64,000 nt of DNA, from contig NC_035438.2 in NCBI RefSeq assembly GCF_002127325.2, positions 146,144,708 to 146,208,707 of the forward strand, given 5' to 3'. The stretch is from Helianthus annuus. Its lineage: Eukaryota > Streptophyta > Magnoliopsida > Asterales > Asteraceae. Of this stretch, positions 1 through 8,237 are shown piece by piece (position 1 is the stretch's first letter; each line of letters starts with the position of its first letter). The notes below the pieces were generated by a model. That model was given only the letters and a program-made list of their open reading frames with translations. It did no database searches and had not been told where the DNA came from. The position numbers and the translations under genes are program-made.

Positions 1-210
1 CAATGATAGGAGACCCATGGAACCCTAGGTTAGATCCTTGAGCCAAACGAGTTTTACCGTTAATTTCACTGTCGTGCCTACGGGCAGGTGGGTTACCGGG
101 TTTTCCCCGGAATTGGTGATGGACTCGGGTTACTCTTGGAGTACTCCGTTTGTCCAGTGGGTGCCCCGAGAGTGCTCGAGATTGAGTTTGTTGGCCGTTT
201 AAAAAAAAAA
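1..210 (+). repeat. A-tailed retroelement 3' end (SINE/LINE-like), cut by window start
   Basis: A relatively GC-rich block ends in a run of ten A (201-210) and is followed by strongly AT-rich DNA. The sharp composition change plus A-tail is what the 3' end of a non-LTR retroelement looks like. No ORF is visible. The 5' end and any left target-site copy lie outside the window, so the family cannot be fixed. Confidence 0.4.
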
Positions 211-1140
211 TGTACCAATGAAAATGTTATAGCCTCCAAATAAAATGCTTTTAACTAATATATGTACCAGTGAAAAACTAAGTAAATTTCTTTATAGCGT
301 AAACAAGACACATTTAAAAATTTATGTAACCTGAAAATAAACCAGGTCAAACATACTGAGCTTAACTCAAACACACTTAAATCAATATAATACGAGCACA
401 ACCCGTATTATTCATTTGTCGGAAGGGGTTTAAAAAGGTTGACTGGTTTGTAGTCAAGTTGTAAAAGATTTAACAGATTGACCCTTTAAGATTTTTTAGA
501 ATCCGAACACAACATGTTTATCAAACAGGTTAGACTAATAAATCTTATTTTCATATTGTATACGGTATTGAACATGCTCTAATCGAATTGTGACAACTTT
601 TTTATGAAGTTGTATACGTATACTATACCACTTCGTAAAAATGTTGTCACAGTTCGATTAGAGCAGGTTCAATCTTTGTATCAAATATTTACTTATATAT
701 AGACGATTCTTATTTAAATTACTTTGCTTTTACTAAAAAGAAATTGTTTCAATATTACTATTAATTTATTGTACTAATTTTCAACTAGTTTAAAATACGT
801 AATACTTTTGTCATTTTAACATTTTTTTCATTTTAGTTAGTATTTTTTTTTCTTTTCTTTTCTTTTTTTTTTTGAATAAAACTAGGTTATTTTGTTAGAT
901 TTATCATATAAATAATGTAAAATTATTAGTGATGATTGAATGTTGGGGAGTATTTATTGCTAAGATCTTTTTTTTTTTTTTTTTTTGAACATCCTTCTTT
1001 TCCGTCCAAAAAAAAAAAACAAATAAAATTTAATTAATTGCTAATACTGGAGTGTATGGGCCTACGCGCAAATACATGCATTTATTGGTTTTACTTTTTG
1101 TTGGAAAAAGTAGAGTGACATCCGAAAAATAGGAAAATAC
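211..1140. other. AT-rich intergenic DNA upstream of the DUF4228 gene
   Basis: No coding potential is visible. The stretch holds a compact inverted repeat (568-672) and several long T or A homopolymers (around 846-872, 969-986 and 1009-1019). It is probably distal promoter and intergenic sequence for the gene starting at 1411. Confidence 0.6.
568..672. repeat. 105-nt imperfect hairpin (mini-MITE or small-RNA foldback)
   Basis: The left arm begins TTGAACATGCTCTAATCGAA and the right arm, read on the opposite strand, begins TTGAACCTGCTCTAATCGAA. The arms pair over roughly 48 nt with only a few mismatches and close on a small loop around GTATACGTATAC. The size and mismatch level fit either a very short MITE or a precursor-like foldback. 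No clear target-site duplication was found, so the class stays open. Confidence 0.65.
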
Positions 1141-1165
1141 TAGCTTGGTGGCCAAGCTACACGTG
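1141..1165. promoter_or_regulatory. 8-bp inverted repeat plus G-box upstream of the DUF4228 gene
   Basis: TAGCTTGG, a 3-bp spacer and CCAAGCTA form a perfect inverted repeat (1141-1159). It abuts CACGTG (1160-1165), the core of a plant G-box bound by bZIP/bHLH factors. A CGTCA/TGACG core follows at 1179-1183. The sites lie about 130 bp upstream of the TATA box. That they regulate the downstream gene is inference from position. Confidence 0.45.
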
Positions 1166-1294
1166 ATGTAATTTAACGCGTCATCGCTTATTTAGCATCC
1201 ATACCTATTCACATAGTAGCTATCCGAATTCCACTTGTTTTTTTTATTATTATTTTTATTAACTAATTGGTCAATTCAGCCGCCCACCCAATCT

Positions 1295-1304
1295 CTATAT
1301 ATAC
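1295..1304 (+). promoter_or_regulatory. TATA box of the DUF4228 gene
   Basis: CTATATATAC followed by a CT-rich stretch is a typical plant core promoter. It predicts transcription starting near 1330. This makes the in-frame ATG at 1267 unusable, because it lies upstream of the TATA box, and favours the ATG at 1411. Confidence 0.6.
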
Positions 1305-1410
1305 CCCTCTCACACTCTTCCATTTCCTCATATATATATTCACACACAAACGCAATTTCCAGCTTTCTATCTCTATTCTAAAATTGAAAAGTCAACCAGT
1401 TCTGAATCAA

Positions 1411-2025
1411 ATGGGTGGTTGTTTGTCTTCAGGTAGCGATTCTGTTTCTTCTTCTTCTTCTTCTTCCGCTCTCGTGATATCCTCCACGGGTGATCTGCGA
1501 CCGTATTCCACTCCCGTTTTGGTTTCCAACGTCCTTCAAACGGAGGATTCTTCTTCTTCTTCTTCTTCTTTTTTTGTTTGCAACTCAGACAACCTGTCTT
1601 ATGACGAGCATATTACGCCTCTTGATGCCCAAGACGAGCTTGATGCCGGTCAGATTTATTTTGTTTTACCCGTTTCTAAACTTCGCAACCCTCTTAGCGC
1701 TTCCGAAATGGCCGCACTCGCTGTCAAGGCTAGCGTCGCCCTCAATGGAAAATCCAATTCTAAAGCCTCAACAAGATCTAAATCTAAAGCTAAGACTAAG
1801 AGTAAGGTTTCTCCTTTTGTTGTGATGGAAAGCAGTAAGATCAATGTAATAGTTGACCAGGAAGCACAAAACAAATGCGGTCCCAGTACTACTGTGGGAG
1901 TCTCTAGATCTGGATCCATACGCAAAATGCAAAGATATTCCTCAAGGAAAGCAAGATTGGCTGTTCGATCTTTTAAGCTCCGATTGTCTACTATTTACGA
2001 AGACCAATCGCATAAATACCGTTAA
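1411..2025 (+). CDS. DUF4228/PADRE-domain protein, probable N-myristoylated
   Basis: Single-exon ORF of 204 residues. I start it at 1411 because the protein then begins MGGCLSS, a classic N-myristoylation/palmitoylation signature of this plant family, and because the upstream in-frame ATG precedes the TATA box. After a Ser-rich segment come residues of the family signature near the middle: D-A-G-Q-I-Y-F-V-L-P-V-S-K-L, followed by L-S-A-S-E-M-A-A-L-A-V-K-A-S. The C-terminal third is Lys/Arg/Ser rich and ends in a basic segment. Family knowledge: DUF4228 (PADRE) proteins are small, often induced by stress and pathogens, and mostly without a known biochemical activity. Membrane association is inferred from the N-terminus. 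It is the only evident host gene in the window. Confidence 0.85.
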   Translation: MGGCLSSGSDSVSSSSSSSALVISSTGDLRPYSTPVLVSNVLQTEDSSSSSSSFFVCNSDNLSYDEHITPLDAQDELDAGQIYFVLPVSKLRNPLSASEMAALAVKASVALNGKSNSKASTRSKSKAKTKSKVSPFVVMESSKINVIVDQEAQNKCGPSTTVGVSRSGSIRKMQRYSSRKARLAVRSFKLRLSTIYEDQSHKYR

Positions 2026-2300
2026 TTTTTTTAATATTTTTTTATTTGATGTATATAACGGACTTTAAAATGGATCCACGGTCTAAGTTTCTTATGCTTT
2101 GCTTCTTCAAATTTTCTTGTTTGTTAAAAAACTATAATAATAGTTTCTTTGATGTTACTGTGCGTAGAGGATGCTTTGTTAACCCTCAAATATATCTAAG
2201 CTTACAAACAAACCAAACACCGGGAAAGCTTATGAATATTTACTTTATTAGTTTATAACTTATAAATATGAACACATGTGTTGCTCGATCATTTTGTGTT

Positions 2301-2576
2301 GTGCATTTTTTTTTTTGAATGACAAAGAGTCTTACGTGTAAACCCGCCCTGCTTGGTGTTATGTTCAAGGTCGACTCCTCAACTGCAATGAGACTACCGG
2401 ATGAAATCTGTAAACCCTCGCCTCCCGTCAGGTTCGAACCCAGGATTAAAGCTCTGATTCGTCTCTTCACCTAGATGTCCATCGAAAATGACTCAAACGA
2501 GAAATGAACTAGCGTCTCCACTAAAAAAGACAGGCCAATTAACCACTAGTTCAAATTCTTAGGACCGTGCATTTTT
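2301..2576 (-). mobile_element. tRNA-derived SINE with 10-bp target-site duplication
   Basis: GTGCATTTTT at 2301-2310 is repeated at 2567-2576 and flanks about 256 bp. Read on the minus strand the insert starts near 2566 with an A-box-like TGAACTAGTGG. It carries a near-perfect B box (GGGTTCGAACC, 2431-2441) and ends in a poly-A tail (T run 2306-2316). Flanking duplication, internal Pol III promoter boxes and A-tail together define a SINE. The spacing between boxes is longer than in a tRNA, so the head may be rearranged. Confidence 0.65.
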
Positions 2577-2913
2577 GTTTATTAGTGTTCATACATTTAA
2601 GCTAACACATTAACTTTAAATAACGCTATTTGGTCCGTTATGCATCAACCAAACCATTCAGTCAAAATTTTAAACGGGCATTTGGTTTTCGACTAATGAA
2701 CGAAAAATAACATAACTATTTAAAATTTAAACAACATAAACGACACATTTATTTTCCATTTGTTCGGTTAAAATTAAACAAACGACAACAGACAAGCCAC
2801 TATCAGAAGAAGAGGCTAGAGAAGTTAGTTTAGATGTAATTTCTATTTTAAAAACTAACGTCAATATAAACAGCAATTCGATTGAAAAACCACAAACCAA
2901 ACTACAACATTTC
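2577..2913. other. AT-rich intergenic, nothing recognised
   Basis: I see no ORF with family signatures, no repeat boundary and no RNA gene between the SINE and the hAT-type MITE. Confidence 0.5.
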
Positions 2914-3117
2914 ATTTGTGACACGGGCGCAGCATAGTGGAGGCGGGAGGGGTCGGTCGACCCCCGAACTTTTCGCTCAGTAGTGATGGGTGTGTAGTTT
3001 TCGTATAGAAATTTTTGGGTATATACGTTTTTGACCCCCCGGTTTTATAGAAATTTTTTAGTATATACGTTTTCGGCCCCTTAGTCTGAAATCTCAAGCT
3101 TCGCCACTGATTTGTGA
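2914..3117. mobile_element. hAT-type MITE with 8-bp TSD
   Basis: ATTTGTGA occurs at 2914-2921 and again at 3110-3117, an 8-bp duplication of the size made by hAT transposases. The 188-bp insert (2922-3109) begins CACGGGCGCAGC, and its other end on the opposite strand reads CAGTGGCGAAGC, an imperfect terminal inverted repeat of the CAGTGGCG type frequent in plant hAT elements. There is no coding capacity, so it is non-autonomous. Confidence 0.8.
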
Positions 3118-3126
3118 TGATAAATC

Positions 3127-3462
3127 TAAGAGCATTCACATCCAACCCCCTAAAATTATACATACATTCCACTAAAAAACAACTCTTATATCAATATATT
3201 TCCACTAAAAACAAATACTTTTGCTCTCTCCTTTTTAATTAAATAATATTTTTATACCTTTATCATTATATTTTTCTCTCTCCTTCACTCACAACCACTT
3301 TCAATATATAGTAAAAAAATATAGTGGGTGAACAGTGTCCCCTCAAATATACAGATGAACAGTAACATTTTCTCTCTCCTCCACTCACAACCACTTTTTA
3401 AACTTTTTATATTTTAAAAACACCACACTGAGAATATGATGCCTTGGATGTGAATGCTCTAA
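3127..3462. mobile_element. PIF/Harbinger (Tourist-like) MITE with TAA target duplication
   Basis: The 330-bp insert (3130-3459) has perfect terminal inverted repeats, GAGCATTCACATCC and its complement GGATGTGAATGCTC. TAA flanks it on both sides (3127-3129 and 3460-3462), the 3-bp duplication typical of PIF/Harbinger. The interior is AT-rich with two copies of a CTCTCTCCTYCACTCACAAC segment and no ORF. Confidence 0.85.
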
Positions 3463-4325
3463 CACGTAGTCATCAAAAAATATTATTGTGATTGTGGGCG
3501 ACCCTGTGGTTTGACTTTGACCGGAACCACACTTTTAACTTTGCACATAGCTTGTTTCAACGAACCACCCCGGTCGAAAAAGCGGACCAATTCTGCTTTC
3601 TTTTCTTTTGAAGAAAAAACTAATCAACAGAGGATTCCTTCTGGATCAATTTAAGGGGCCCAATAGCCAAAAGGGAAATTGTTGTGAAAAGAGGAGTACG
3701 TATATAATTTATATACTAGTCTAAGTACCCGTGTGTTATACGGGTAGTCTAAAAGTAAATTATATTATCTATCAGTGTTTATATATAGCTTGAAATGAAA
3801 AAAAACGTAGCATTACTTATGTAAAGATGAAATTACAATGAACTGTTAAAAAGGAAATACGAAAATGATTCAATTCATATAATTCTAATGTCATTTCAGT
3901 TAGGAAATACGAAAAGAGGAGTACGTATATAATTTATATATTATTGAGCGATGGAGCTTCACAATATATACAACTATCAATAATTGAAACTGTTATGGAA
4001 TAAATAACCACTAAAATGAAACATAGATGGTAAACTTTAGGATTAAACATAGTCAACGAGAAAAAAAGTACAATGTGTCGTTTCCTCATATTAATATACA
4101 CATTCAGTCCATGGGTGGAGTCCGATTTTTTATGACAAACAAGGTTTAAAGGTTTCGGCGAATTTCTTTTGTTATTTACTCTGTGTTTACATATGTTTTA
4201 AAATCACTACGAGCATTTTGCGAACGGAATTGCAGACAAAAATAAAAAGAAAATGTAGAAAAAAACACTAAAAAATAACCGAAAGAAATTCAACCAAAAA
4301 AGCTATATGGTAATGATGTTGTTCG
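3463..4325. other. Non-coding stretch with a 30-bp direct repeat
   Basis: A 30-bp segment beginning GAAAAGAGGAGTACGTATAT is present at 3686-3715 and identically at 3911-3940. The 195 bp between contain a small inverted repeat, ACCCGT...ACGGGT, near 3727. This may mark an insertion or a local duplication. No gene is visible in the rest. Confidence 0.5.
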
Positions 4326-4855
4326 TATGAAACCCGTGGTCAGAGGTGAGCAAATTGTTCTGGGTACCGGTACCAAATTTGCCAAACCGAAAGATCTTAA
4401 GTACCAATTCGGTACCGACTTTTGGCGTTCCTGGTACCGGTTCACTACCGTTTTTTACCTTCATATACCGGTACTGTAACTGGTATTTTCGGTATCAGTA
4501 CCGATTCTGTATCGGTTGACACCGAGCTCATCCCTACCCCTGAAACTAAAAAAAAAGAAAAAATTAAAAGTTGAAAAAAAATCAACAAAAAAAAGTTGCA
4601 CGATACCATTGTTCGTACGGTAACCGTGATGAGGGATGAGCAAATGGTACCGGGTAGCAGCACTGAATTTCCCGAACCAAAAGATTTCCAATATCAATTC
4701 GGCACCAACTTTTGGCGTTTTCTGTATTAGTGCCGGTTTTTACCTTCATGTACTGATACCGAACAAGACCGTACTGTATTTTCGATACCAGTACTGGTTC
4801 GATACGGTTGACACCAAACTTATTCCAACCCCTGATATTAAAAAAGGATTAAAGT
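4326..4855. repeat. Head-to-tail duplicated GGTACC-rich repeat
   Basis: Two diverged copies about 287 bp apart run from roughly 4326 and 4613. Each contains GATGAGCAAA or GGTGAGCAAA at its start, ACTTTTGGCGTT, TTTTTACCTTCAT and CGGTTGACACC, in the same order and dense in GGTACC/GGTACCG. The sequence is non-coding and probably a transposon-derived tandem pair. The class is not determined. Confidence 0.6.
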
Positions 4856-5147
4856 TAAAAAGTAAAGAAAATAACTATTATTATAATATTAAAATCACTA
4901 TTTATTTTAAATTGTTTATTAATATATATTAATAATAATAATTAATATATTAATTCTCGAACTTGCATGTAGGTAAAGATTGTGAACATCACATTCACAT
5001 TTTCACTTGATTGATTAGATTTGGCGGACATCAATTTTCTCTTCTTTGTACATATCATATGTTAGAGAAAAACTAGGCAGGGGCCGGCCCAAGCCTAAAA
5101 ATTTTGAGGCTTGGGCTTTAGGCTTCTAAATCAATAGGGCCTCCAAC

Positions 5148-5150
<3 letters not shown>
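4856..5150. other. AT-rich DNA ending in a hAT-terminus-like fragment
   Basis: Most of this is AT-rich filler. From about 5077 the sequence CAGGGGCCGGCCCAAGCC followed by a TTTTGAGGC stretch resembles the terminal region of common plant hAT elements. It is cut off by the TA microsatellite and no second end is seen. Confidence 0.35.

Positions 5151-5216
<66 letters not shown>
5151..5216. repeat. (TA)n microsatellite
   Basis: An almost uninterrupted TA repeat that forms the left flank of the inverted-repeat element starting at 5217. The same repeat type flanks the next two junctions (6337-6354 and 6742-6796). Confidence 0.9.
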
Positions 5217-5219
<3 letters not shown>

Positions 5220-5425
5220 GTAAAGGATTCTGTAAAAAAGACCAAAAGTGCGAGAAAGGTAAGAAAGAATCTACACCATTAGATCTTTTGAATGGTTGAG
5301 ATTAATAGGGACCAAATTGTAAAATTTGTTTTATTTTTTTGGACTGAATTGAAAATTCTAGGGGTAATAAAGTCTTTATATCCATTCAAAAATAGGAAAC
5401 TGTAAATCATAATACCTATAATTAC

Positions 5426-5465
<40 letters not shown>

Positions 5466-6336
5466 GATGATCTTTCTCTACAATTTCAATCTCTCTCTTA
5501 TCATCATCATCATCATCTAACATCGTTATCATCATCGACACCGGCTCTGCCGGCTTCGCCGGCGGAGTCCGGTCGGGGTTCTTTAAAGAGATAGAACGAG
5601 GGTGAGAGAACGAAGGGGGTTGGGGTGTCTTTGCTGGAGAAACCGTCGCCGGCAGTCGCCGAAAAGCGGCGCCGTTGGCCCGAGAATAAAGAGAGGGAAT
5701 CGAGATAGTGGGGTGAGAGGAGATGTGCGTGTGACTGAATCCATGTCGAGCGGCAGTGGCGGCGGCGAGCGGCAGCGGCAGTGGTGGTGCGGCACTGGTG
5801 GTGCCGGAAGTGGCAGTGGTGGTGGCAGTGGAAGTGGCACTGAATGGTGTTATTTTCTGAATGGTGTTAATGGTGTTTCCTTTCTTAATGGTGTTTTTTT
5901 CTTTTTCTAAATGGTGTTTTTTTCCTTTTCTAAATGGTGTTATTTTCTTAAGGGTGTTTTTTTCTTTTCTGAATGGTGTTATTTTCTTTTCTGAATGGTG
6001 TTATTTTCTTTTCTGAATGGTGTTATATTCTTGTACTGAATGGTGTTATATACTTTGCTGAATGTTGTTATATACTTGCTGAATGGTGTTATATAATTAT
6101 TGAATGGTGTTATATATGTGCTGAATGGTGGTTGCAGTGTTATTCGTAGTGTTTTTTTAGAGATCTTTTAAAAAATCATGTTCCTATATTTAAGGGGGCG
6201 GTTATGGTAAGTTTTGAATTAATTATAAAATTACTTGTTTACCCTTTTGAATTAATTTAGATGGAGGACACATGTCATCTCCACAATATTTCTCACCTTT
6301 CTCACACTTTTAACCTTTTTTACAATAACCTTACCC
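5217..6336. mobile_element. Non-autonomous TIR element inserted in (TA)n, with GC-rich core
   Basis: The ends form an imperfect inverted repeat of about 58 bp. The left end holds TGTAAAAAAG...AAAAGTG.GAGAAAGGT, and the right end holds the same series on the opposite strand. Both ends abut TA repeats. Inside are a CT microsatellite (5428-5463), a GC-rich 250-bp block (about 5560-5840) and an AT-rich minisatellite (5842-6130). ORFs in the GC-rich block exist on both strands and look compositional, not genic. A captured host fragment is possible (Pack-type element) but unproven. The superfamily is uncertain. Confidence 0.6.
5842..6130 (+). repeat. Minisatellite, unit about 20 bp (CTGAATGGTGTTATTTTCTT)
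   Basis: More than ten degenerate tandem units share the core TGAATGGTGTTAT, with drifting spacers such as TTTTCTTTT, ATATACTTG and TTTTCTTA. It lies in the right half of the TIR element and is non-coding. Confidence 0.8.
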
Positions 6337-6354
6337 TATATATATATATATATA

Positions 6355-6739
6355 GGGGCTGCTAGAATGAGAACCACCTCGAGTTGTAAGAACCGCGAGA
6401 ACTACACCCCACAGGTGGGCGTTCACCATGATTTTTTTTTTACAACTAGATGTGTGTATTATAAACACAGCCGTAAAAAAAATTTTAAACGCCGCGGCCG
6501 AGGGGGTAGTTTTTTACACCACAAGTTTGGTGTTTTTAATTTTTTTCTTTTTTCTTTTTTTTTCACCAAACTTGTGGTGTAAAAAACTACCCCCTCGGCC
6601 GTGGCGTTTAAAATTTTTTTTACGGCTGTGTTTATAGTATACACATTTAGTTGTAAAAAAAAAATCATGGTGAACGCCCACCCGTGGGGTGTAGTTCTCG
6701 CGGTTCTTACAACTCGGGGTGGTTTTCATTCTAGCGGCT

Positions 6740-6741
<2 letters not shown>
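6355..6741. mobile_element. Foldback (long hairpin) element inserted in (TA)n
   Basis: Two arms of about 180 bp are near-perfect reverse complements around a pyrimidine-rich spacer of about 30 bp near 6536-6562. The left end reads GGGGCTGCTAGAATGAGAAC and the right end on the opposite strand reads GGAGCCGCTAGAATGAAAAC. Translations of the two strands are almost the same small ORF, as expected for a palindrome, so neither is a gene. TA repeats flank both sides (6337-6354 and 6742-6796). Transcripts would form one long hairpin. Confidence 0.85.

Positions 6742-6796
<55 letters not shown>
6742..6796. repeat. (TA)n microsatellite
   Basis: TA repeat forming the right flank of the foldback element. 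It is probably part of the same ancestral microsatellite as 5151-5216 and 6337-6354, split by the two insertions. Confidence 0.9.
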
Positions 6797-6797
<1 letters not shown>

Positions 6798-6863
6798 CAT
6801 TTGGGCTAGGTTGAACATCTATTATCTATTATATATAATAAATGAAAGTTATTTGGGCCACAT

Positions 6864-7132
6864 ATCATGTTTGTTGTATGCTTGTGTGCCAGATATCGGG
6901 CTAATCCGAAAGAGTCACACATGAAAGCAGTGAAGCGGATTCTTCGTTACTTAAAGGGGAAACCTAAACTTGGGTTGTGGTATCCAACTGATAGTGATTT
7001 GACGTTTGTTGCTTACACTGACTCAGACTTTGGAGGATGCAAGTCAAACAGAAAGTCTACAACAGACGGTTGTCAGTTCTTAGGAGGCAGGATTGTGTCT
7101 TGGCAATGCAAGAAGCAATCTTGTGTGTCTAC
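6864..7132 (+). pseudogene. Ty1/copia pol remnant (Z), RT-RNase H part, left half
   Basis: The frame encodes the copia RT/RNase H linker and RNase H start: a C-L-C-A-R segment, H-M-K-A-V-K-R-I-L-R-Y-L-K-G, G-L-W-Y-P, an acidic Y-T-D-S-D-F-G-G-C motif, and R-K-S-T-T-D-G-C-Q-F-L-G-G followed by V-S-W-Q. Gag, protease, integrase and nearly all RT are missing, and homology fades near 6860, so the element is 5'-truncated. The frame is interrupted at 7132 by gypsy element A and resumes in phase at 55730 after one copy of the TSD TCTAC (7128-7132). The other half is 48.6 kb away. Confidence 0.9.
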
Positions 7133-7205
7133 TGTGACATCTGTGCTTGTAATCGTTGTAAACAATTCAGTTATCAATGAAATAAAGTTATTTGATCCCA
7201 ATGTT
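7133..7205 (+). repeat. 5' LTR of element A, first segment
   Basis: These 73 bp match the start of the 3' LTR at 35672 with minor differences. The segment ends in ATGTT (7201-7205), the target site duplicated on insertion of element B. Confidence 0.92.
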
Positions 7206-7642
7206 TGTTGGTGCAGTTGTCTGTCGACTACATCTTAGTTCGAGTCTTAGGCTAGGGCTGATTGTATAGTGAACGGAAATCGAGAAATCATGTAATAGAT
7301 AGGATCGCTTATGTGTCATATCAGGAGGTCCGCTTATATGACACTTATATAGGTTCACTCATCTGACATGATGATAGGTCCGCTTATATGGACATGTCCA
7401 TATAAGTGAACCCATAAGCCTATATATAGGGGTCATTATGAGCGGTTCTAGTAGCAGTGTGTGTGCATGTAAAGGCGAAGCCCTGCCAATTGTCTCTAGA
7501 ACTTGTATATTGTCAACAGATCAATAAACGAGACGTTAAATAGTGAAATCAAGCTATACGAAGACCGAATCAATGAATTCCGCCTCTGATTCTGTCTAAG
7601 CACTCTTCTGATCGACTCGTCAGGTCGTATAACGATCCTACA
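7206..7642 (+). repeat. 5' LTR of element B
   Basis: 437-bp LTR. U3 carries about five copies of the GRTYCGCT-type motif, then a palindrome (7383-7406) and a TATA box (7421-7429). An AATAAA signal lies near 7524. The last dinucleotide, CA, is two bases before the PBS. Confidence 0.9.
7383..7429 (+). promoter_or_regulatory. Palindrome plus TATA box in B LTR
   Basis: A perfect 24-bp palindrome with half-site CTTATATGGACA (7383-7406) sits 14 bp upstream of TATATATAG (7421-7429). The 3' LTR copy keeps the 20-bp core. Family D has a comparable palindrome at the same distance from its TATA box, which suggests a conserved promoter site, function inferred. Confidence 0.6.
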
Positions 7643-7644
7643 AG

Positions 7645-7656
7645 TGGTATCAGAGC
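7645..7656 (+). other. Primer-binding site of element B
   Basis: TGGTATCAGAGC, complementary to the 3' end of plant initiator methionine tRNA, begins two bases after the 5' LTR. Confidence 0.92.
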
Positions 7657-7858
7657 TCAGGAGGAAGAGTTCTTACCGTTTAGCTCGATTTTCTCTCAAA
7701 ATTCTGTTTTCTACACCTTCTTTCATCAGTTCAAGGAGTTTTACCGGTTAAAATTGGTTCAAAATCTCACAGGTTGTGTGTTACTGGACATAGACAAACC
7801 CTTGAAAGTTTCGGACCAAATTACGGACTAAAAATGGGTCAAAATAGCTTCGAACTTA

Positions 7859-8196
7859 GATCCGCTTATTCGGACAGTGGATAGGTTCGCTTATTCAGAC
7901 ACATTTTAGTAGGTTCGCTCCAAATTGCACCTAGGTTCGCTCAATAGATCCGCTTTTAGATACATATTGTGTTTAGGTCCGCTCCAAATTGCTCTTCAGG
8001 TTCGCTTGAGAGTACATCTAAGTGGTTCGCTCATTGGATTGTGATCTGGTTCGCTCTTGGGTTGTGAACTGGTCCGCTTATTGGGTATTGGTCTGGTTCG
8101 CTCATAGTTGTTGATCTGGTCCGCTCATTGGACTAATTGTGGTTCGCTTATTGTTACAAAGCTTGATTCGCTTATTTGGTCCTTGTTAGATCCGCT
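7859..8196 (+). repeat. Leader array of 15 GRTYCGCT motifs in element B
   Basis: Within 338 bp the 8-mer G-R-T-Y-C-G-C-T occurs 15 times in the same orientation, as GGTTCGCT, GGTCCGCT, GATCCGCT or GATTCGCT. It is often extended to TTATTGG or CATTGG, with irregular spacing of roughly 15-35 bp. It lies in the untranslated leader between PBS and gag. Spacing is not codon-periodic and no ORF spans it. A role in RNA packaging, dimerisation or downstream enhancement is possible but untested. Confidence 0.85.
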
Positions 8197-8237
8197 TTTC
8201 TGACCAGCTGTGTGTAAAATTCACCGTTGTGATTAAA

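Noticed and set aside
1267..1410. Upstream in-frame ATG adding 48 residues to the DUF4228 protein
   Set aside because: It precedes the TATA box at 1295-1304, and the extension lacks family similarity. The MGGC start at 1411 fits the family.
5583..5910. Pro/Leu-rich and Gly/Ser-rich ORFs on both strands
   Set aside because: They arise from a GC-rich simple repeat inside a TIR element. Overlapping ORFs on both strands and no family motif.
6367..6729. Four small ORFs with similar peptides on both strands
   Set aside because: Mirror-image translations of a palindromic foldback element, not genes.
6742..6796. Ile/Tyr repeat coding (also at 62665-62948)
   Set aside because: Translation of TA microsatellites.
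7859..8196. CRISPR-like array
   Set aside because: The repeat is only 8 bp, spacing is irregular, and it lies in a plant LTR-element leader. No cas genes.
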